A DNA stretch of 64,000 bases from Phanerochaete sordida (taxonomy: Eukaryota > Basidiomycota > Agaricomycetes > Polyporales > Phanerochaetaceae). Location: contig BPQB01000005.1 of NCBI GenBank assembly GCA_019973155.2, forward strand, positions 744,001-808,000, in the 5' to 3' direction. Position numbers and translations under genes: made by a program. Positions 58,613 to 64,000 of this stretch are shown here, piece by piece (positions within the stretch are counted from its first letter, which is position 1; the number at the start of each line of letters is the position of its first letter). The notes under the pieces are model-generated. The model had not been told where the DNA came from. It worked only from the letters and a program-made list of their open reading frames with translations, and searched no databases.

Positions 58613-60642
58613 ATGCTCTCCAGGGTAGCGAGCTCAGCAGTCCGCCGCACAGCCATCAAGGCCTCTGCGACGCGCGCGGCCGTCGCAACGGCCAGGCGGG
58701 CCTATGTCCAGCCTTCGGGCGCAGACAGGGCAAGCGTCGTTGATGTACCACAGACCTACCAGGAGGATCCCTTTTTCTCGCCGAGGGCCGGTGCGTTTCT
58801 TCCTTCTCTTCACAGGAGTAGCGCAACAACTGAGCTTCATGTCCAGACATGCTTGGATTCAAACTTGAGACGCCTCGCAGGGAGGGCGATGTCAAGGACA
58901 AAGCCCGTCCAATTTATCTCGACATGCAGGCAAGTCGCCCGTGCTTTCGCTCTTAGTTGCGTGCTGATGGTCTGCACAGGCTACGACCCCGGTAGATCCG
59001 CGGGTGCTCGATGCTATGCTGCCCTTCCTGACGGACCAGTACGGCAACCCGCACAGCAGGACACACGCCTACGGCTGGGAGACTGAGAAAGCCATTGAAG
59101 ACGCCCGCAAGGTACGCTCTCCCGACTAAGCTCCCATTACTCACTCTCAAGTGTTTTGCAGAACCTGGCCGATCTTATCGGAGCAGACCCGAAGGATATC
59201 ATCTTCACTTCTGGCGCAACCGAGTCCAACAATATGGCCCTCAAGGGCGTAGCTCGTTTCCACAAGGAGAAGAAGAAGCACATTATCACCACGCAAACTG
59301 TAAGCCCAGTCGCGCATATGTCGGTGTTTCGGCCGTCTCATCCGTGTTTGCTGCCATAGGAGCACAAGTGTGTGCTGGACTCGTGCCGTAAGCTACAGGA
59401 GGAGGGCTTCGATGTCACGTACCTCCCGGTACAGCAGAACGGCATCATCCGTCTCGAGGACCTCGAGGCTGCCATCCGCCCGGATACCTCCATCGTCTCG
59501 ATCATGACCGTGAACAACGAGACGGGTGTTATTCAGCCCATCAAGGAGATTGGTGCTATCCTTCGCAAGCACCGCGGAATCTACTTCCACACCGACGCTG
59601 CGCAAGCTGTCGGCAAAATCCCTATCGACGTCAACGAGATGAACGTCGACCTGATGAGCATCTCGGGACACAAAATCTATGGTCCGAAGGGCATTGGCGC
59701 ATGCTATGTCCGGCGGCGGCCGCGCGTTCGCCTCGAACCCATCATCAACGGCGGTGGCCAGGAGCGTGGACTGCGCAGCGGTACGCTGGCAACTCACCTG
59801 TGCGTTGGCATCGGTGAAGCCGCTCGGATAGCAAAGCAGGAGATGGCGGTGAGTTTTTCTCCTATAACGCCGCTTTGATGAGAATCTTGCATACGCATGT
59901 TCATCTTGACTTTACGAGCTTCGTGGCTTGTCTTCGTGATTGCCAGCTTTGCAATGAGTCGCGTGCAGGGGTACTGAGCTTCCTTCAACATTTGTTCTGG
60001 CGGATTTGTTCTTGTCAGCGAATTCGTCAGATACTGATCTCGCTTTGTTTTAGAGGGATCACGAACACGTCAAGGCTTTGTCGGACCGCCTCATCAACAA
60101 GATCAACGCTCAAGTTGAGCAAGTCATCCGGAACGGCGACTCCAGCGGGTACCCTGGCTGTGTCAACTTGAGCTTCTCCTATGTCGAAGGCGAGAGCTTG
60201 CTGATGGCTCTCAAGGCACGTACCGGCACTGCGTTTCCCGGCATCATAGACTGACCTGGAATGCAGGACATCGCGCTCTCGTCGGGCAGTGCTTGTACGT
60301 CGGCATCGCTTGAGCCGTCATACGTCCTTCGCGCCCTTGGTACGCATCGAATTAATGATAGTAGCTCTCGACGCGTACTGATAGATGGGTCTGATACAGG
60401 TGCTGCTGAGGACATGGCTCACTCGTCGCTGCGCTTCGGCATGGGTCGTTTCACGACCGAGGCTGAGGTCGACTATGTTGTTGACAAGATTGTCGCCGTT
60501 GTACAGCGTCTGCGTGACATGAGGTGCGTTCCTTGATTCTCGCTCCATGCGCTACAGCCCTCTGACTCTACATCTCAGTCCGCTCTGGGAGATGGTCCAA
60601 GAGGGTATCGACATCAACACTATCAACTGGGCTCAGCACTAG
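58613..60642 (+). CDS. nfs1: Cysteine desulfurase, mitochondrial (NFS1)
   Basis: PLP enzyme that supplies sulfur for iron-sulfur clusters. The presequence is [20 protein letters not shown]. The second exon begins after GTCCAG near 58853 and reads [20 protein letters not shown] then [20 protein letters not shown]. Later motifs: [98 protein letters not shown], the PLP lysine in [14 protein letters not shown], and the persulfide cysteine in [20 protein letters not shown]. The C-terminus is [20 protein letters not shown] plus H, as in IscS/Nfs1. Divergent from the SR-type gene (289 bp). Confidence 0.95.
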
Positions 60643-61115
60643 TCCAGTGTTCATACAGTACCTCCGTTCGTCGTCTTGCGCAGTAGCTTCCCCACATTAG
60701 TTTCTGTTTCCGCTGTTTATGGTTTTGTTGGATCACTGATGGGTCCGTTGTACATCTACTGTGAATTGTAATATGAACATTATGCCCACACATACATCTT
60801 GTCTTTGTACCATACATGCCCGTGATATGTCGGAAGACTATTCGACTTTGTTCTTTGTGAGGCAAGTGCTCTCGCGTTCTCTCGCAGATCAGGACTGCAG
60901 CTACGCGCGCGCTGAGCTTTCACTACATGAAACCGTGGTTGTCTATCTTCTGGACTGCCATGTAAACGTCGCAGTCACACGTCGCTCCAGTGGATAGCAA
61001 TGTGTTGATCCCGATTTTATTCGAAGAAAGTACAGCGCTAGTAACACAAGAAAGAAAACCCGACTCCGAAGCCCACTGCGTCGAGGCCGGGTATTTTACA
61101 CAACCAAGCCTGCAT
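60643..61115. other. Convergent intergenic region
   Basis: 473 bp between the 3' ends of NFS1 and Cel6A; AT-richer than its surroundings, consistent with untranslated trailers. Confidence 0.5.
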
Positions 61116-62805
61116 CTAGAGTGGCGGGTTGGCCGCAGAGACCAGCGTCTGGAAGTACGCCTGGAACCAGGTGCCGGCCTCGGGCGCGGGCTGCAGCGCG
61201 TCGGACTGTGGCAGCGCGTCAGCCATCGTCCTTCCACGGCTCTCAGAAGTGCACTCACCAGCGAGCAGGTCGAGTCGTAGCGCGGCGAGGAGCTGTTCGA
61301 CGTGCCGTCGCACTCTCCTCCGGGCTTGACCCAGACGATGGAGTCGATGAACGACGAGCCCGTGTTCGTCGTCGGGCGCGTGCCGAAGCCGGCGCCCTTG
61401 ATGTTGCACCAGTCGCCCCACTGCTGGCGCAGGTTCTGCTGGCCGGAGCGGCCTTGGTCGACGACGAACGTCGCGGGCCAGCCTTGCTGCGAAAGGAGGG
61501 GCGCGAGCGCCTGCACGGTGTCTGTCAGCGAGCGGCCCCGGACGCGCTGGAGGCAGAAGGCTCACGTTGATGTAGTGGATCTCGTCGTAGTTCGGGTTGC
61601 CCTGCGTGATGGGGTCGGGGGTCGCCGCGGAGAGCGCGTTGTAGTTCGCGACGTTGGTCGCGAGGCCCTTGATGAACGGCGACTTGCCGGCCTGCGACCA
61701 GACCTGCGTGAAGAGCTGCGCGGCGGGCGACAGGTTTGCGGGCCAGCCGAGCCAGCCGGCGTGGCCGGCATCCATGTACATGTACACGCCGACCTTGGCA
61801 AGGTTGGTGAGCGCGTAGTTGACACACGCGAGGTACGTCGTCTGCGCGTTCGCGCACTTCTGCACGTTCAGGTTGGTGACCAGGTTCGCGAGTGAGTCGG
61901 GCTCGATGACGGCGACGACGCGGACGTCGGGGAACTCTGCGCGGGACATCAGCATGAGCCGCCTCAGCGGGGAAGCGGCGGTACGTACGCTGGATCTGAG
62001 CGACGATCTGGTCGATGTAGTTCTCGTAGTTGGCTTGGCCATTGTTGGCAATGCTGAACTCTCCGTTGGAGGCCTTGGCAGCGCAGTCACGATCGGGCAG
62101 GTCGTAGATGACGATCTGCACGAGCTGCTTGGTGCCAGTGCTCTTGCCCAGGGCGGAGGCAGACGAGAGGTAAGTGCCGAGATCGGGGATCTTGGACACG
62201 GAGTCTGTAGGAAACCGAGGTCAGCGCCAAGTGTGACAAGGAAAGGTAGAAGGCTAAACTGACCCAGCCACGTGAAAGTGGGGATGTTCGCAACGCTAGC
62301 AGCCTTAGCAGAGAGCGTCGGGTCGGTGATCTGCTTAGCTGCAGCCGCAACCTCGGTGGCGTAGTACGGGGTCAGGAAGATCTGTCAAGGGATTAGCGTT
62401 TTTATTACAAAGTCGTATGTTAAGATAATTGCCTGGTAGCCAGTCCAAGGGTTGTTGGCAGTGGGCGGCGGTGGGCTTCCAGATGGGCCGGTACCAGGCG
62501 CAGACGAAGTCGAGCTATGCGACACGCTGGACACGCTGGACGAGTGGCTGCTGGCGCTGGTGACAGAGGAGGCAGCAGAGCCGGGCAAGCACTGCGAGTA
62601 GTACGGGTTGGAGACCGTGCAGGTGGTGCCAGAGACACAGGTCGTCGGTCCAGCTACAGCGAATGTTCAGCTCCGATGCGTCGCAAGACGTGCAAATGGA
62701 CTTACTCCAACCGATACCACCGCACTGACCCCACTCCTGGGCCTGGCCGGCGACGTATGCCGGGAGGAGAGCGACGAGAGCGGCGAGGAAAGCAGCGGAC
62801 TTCAT
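61116..62805 (-). CDS. cel6A: Cellobiohydrolase II, GH6 with N-terminal CBM1
   Basis: Secreted inverting exoglucanase acting on cellulose chain ends. Signal peptide MKSAAFLAALVALLPAYVAG, then a CBM1: QEWGQCGGIGW, an intron at the Trp, and TGPTTCVSGTTCTVSNPYYS then QCLPG. A Ser/Thr/Pro linker leads to the GH6 domain. The motif VIYDLPDRDCAAKASNGEFS carries the catalytic-acid Asp region, and VVAVIEPDSLANLVTNLNVQ carries the second active-site Asp. Further blocks are YMDAGHAGWLGWPANLSPAA, FVVDQGRSGQQNLRQQWGDW, CNIKGAGFGTRP, and FIDSIVWVKPGGECDGTS. The last exon ends SAANPPL. TATA-like TATATA lies ~65 bp upstream. All catalytic motifs are intact, so it should be active. Confidence 0.96.
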
Positions 62806-64000
62806 TGCACCTGAGTGACTTTTGGACGGACGGCGGCCTGATGAACTTGGGGCGAGGCAGCGCGGGCATATATACGCCTCGGAGACAGTGCAGCGGGCTT
62901 CCCTGCGCGTCGCGGGGCACGCAGCTGGCGAATCAAAATATCCCGGCGAAGACCCGAGCAGTTGCGAGCGGATAGACGTCGGGAGAGGATCACTTGTCTG
63001 GCGGCGGGGCTTCTCTGGGGGGTCATGAGGCCTCGCTGTGCATCCGAGAACGACGTCCGCCAACGTGGGGGCGCCCGTTGGGCTGTTCGCGACCGCAAAA
63101 GCTGCGTCGCTGCCCGGTTGATATTCGGTTGGGGCTTGCTAAACCTCTGTTGCCTGCGAGCTGCACGTACCGATGAATACTGGGGCAGCCCGCATCATCC
63201 TCGTCGGCCTAGTTCAGGACGGCTCGCCTCCGTGGTACTGGCGATCGAAGCAAGTGCGTTCGCGAGCGAACCGCCGATGGCGACAGTACGCTTTGCGCAG
63301 CGTCCGATTGGGACGTCCGCTCCCGACGCTTGCTTGCAATTGGTCAGTGAGGGGCGATCAGGCATTGCGAAATGGCACTCTAGGCCAGGTGGCCAATATC
63401 ACTTGACGGCCGTGTTTCTGATCCGAGCTTCGATAGCTCTCCGTCGCCATGCATGACAGCCCCTCCTGCCCTGGACATCGTGCCATAGGGACGACGTAAG
63501 AAGACGGTAAACCGCCCAAGTCCGCGTGATTGCAGTCAGCGTGCTTCGGAGGCTGTAGACAATATTGGACTTGACGCCAGACTGAGGCAAATTCTGATGC
63601 TGCATGGGACCTGGATAGTCGACTGGAATTGCTCTGGGGAGCGGAGTGATCCACGGCGTATGCAGCTTTCCTTGGCGAGCACAAGGTGATGGGTCCGGGG
63701 AATGCGGGGAATTAAAGGAATACGCACATCGCTCTCCAAAGCGCGAATATCCGAGTTCGGATGCACTTCGGGTCCAGTTGAGACGGAACGAAGTAGCGGA
63801 TGAGCGTATGTGCACCACGGACACATGCTAGCGCAGAAGCAGAACTTTGAGCCTCCGAACACTCGTTGTAGCATGTCAGTGCCAACCACCCTGCCTCACA
63901 ATGTCACATTTGGAAGGTCAGCTGCTGCAGGCCATCTGTTACGGAGGCGCGACGAGCATGGTGCAAAACTTCCTTGCATGACTGTCGGGCCAACGTTCGA
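62806..64000. promoter_or_regulatory. Cel6A upstream region with candidate Cre1 sites
   Basis: The TATA-like element is at 62868-62875. Two matches to the carbon-catabolite repressor consensus SYGGRG lie close together: GCGGGG (63004-63009) and CTGGGG (63015-63020), ~200 bp upstream of the start. The remainder to the window edge shows no recognisable gene. Confidence 0.4.

Noticed and set aside
62962..63889. Open frames near the right edge
   Set aside because: Short, overlapping on both strands, no motif. Better explained as Cel6A upstream DNA.

Overview
This 64 kb window is nuclear DNA of a filamentous basidiomycete, most likely a wood-decay agaricomycete. Genes are split by many introns of about 50-60 nt with GT-AG ends. 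Coding DNA is GC-rich. The gene families present (a GH6 cellobiohydrolase with a CBM1, a CPL1-like secreted protein, a fungal OPT transporter, MER3, SNW/Prp45) fit that group. There is no bacterial, organellar or viral backbone, and I found no rRNA, tRNA or CRISPR array. All gene models below were spliced by hand from conserved protein motifs, splice sites and reading phase.

Layout. 1-8 kb: the 5' part of a Zn2Cys6 regulator, isovaleryl-CoA dehydrogenase with a small hAT-type element inserted just upstream of its start, and an unrecognised low-complexity protein. 9-21 kb: a NUDIX hydrolase followed by two tandem oligopeptide transporter (OPT) genes. These arose by a direct duplication of about 5.8 kb. 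Its breakpoint lies inside the NUDIX gene, so a dead NUDIX fragment sits between the two OPT copies. 21-34 kb: a cysteine-rich repeat protein ending in a CPL1-like domain, arginase, a PLP aminotransferase, and an insulin-degrading-enzyme-type M16 protease ending in SKL. 34-51 kb: a housekeeping block with CKS1 and MER3/HFM1 (divergent, sharing a 203 bp promoter), TIM54, SNW/Prp45, RPA1 and indoleamine 2,3-dioxygenase. 51-64 kb: 3-hydroxyisobutyryl-CoA hydrolase divergent from tubulin cofactor E, an SR-type RNA-binding protein divergent from the cysteine desulfurase NFS1, and Cel6A.

The most unusual signal is in the two OPT genes. In both copies the reading frame can only be kept by including a single-nucleotide exon (one C) between two normal-length introns, inside a micro-exon run of 12, 1 and 19 nt. 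Other points worth following are the duplication breakpoint, the intact 8-bp target-site duplication of the hAT element, the 68-residue module array of the secreted protein, G1/S-type MCB boxes upstream of RPA1 and in the CKS1/MER3 promoter, and a GC-AG intron in the aminotransferase.

There is no sign of one dedicated biosynthetic pathway. The window mixes amino-acid catabolism (leucine, valine, arginine, tryptophan), peptide uptake and housekeeping genes.
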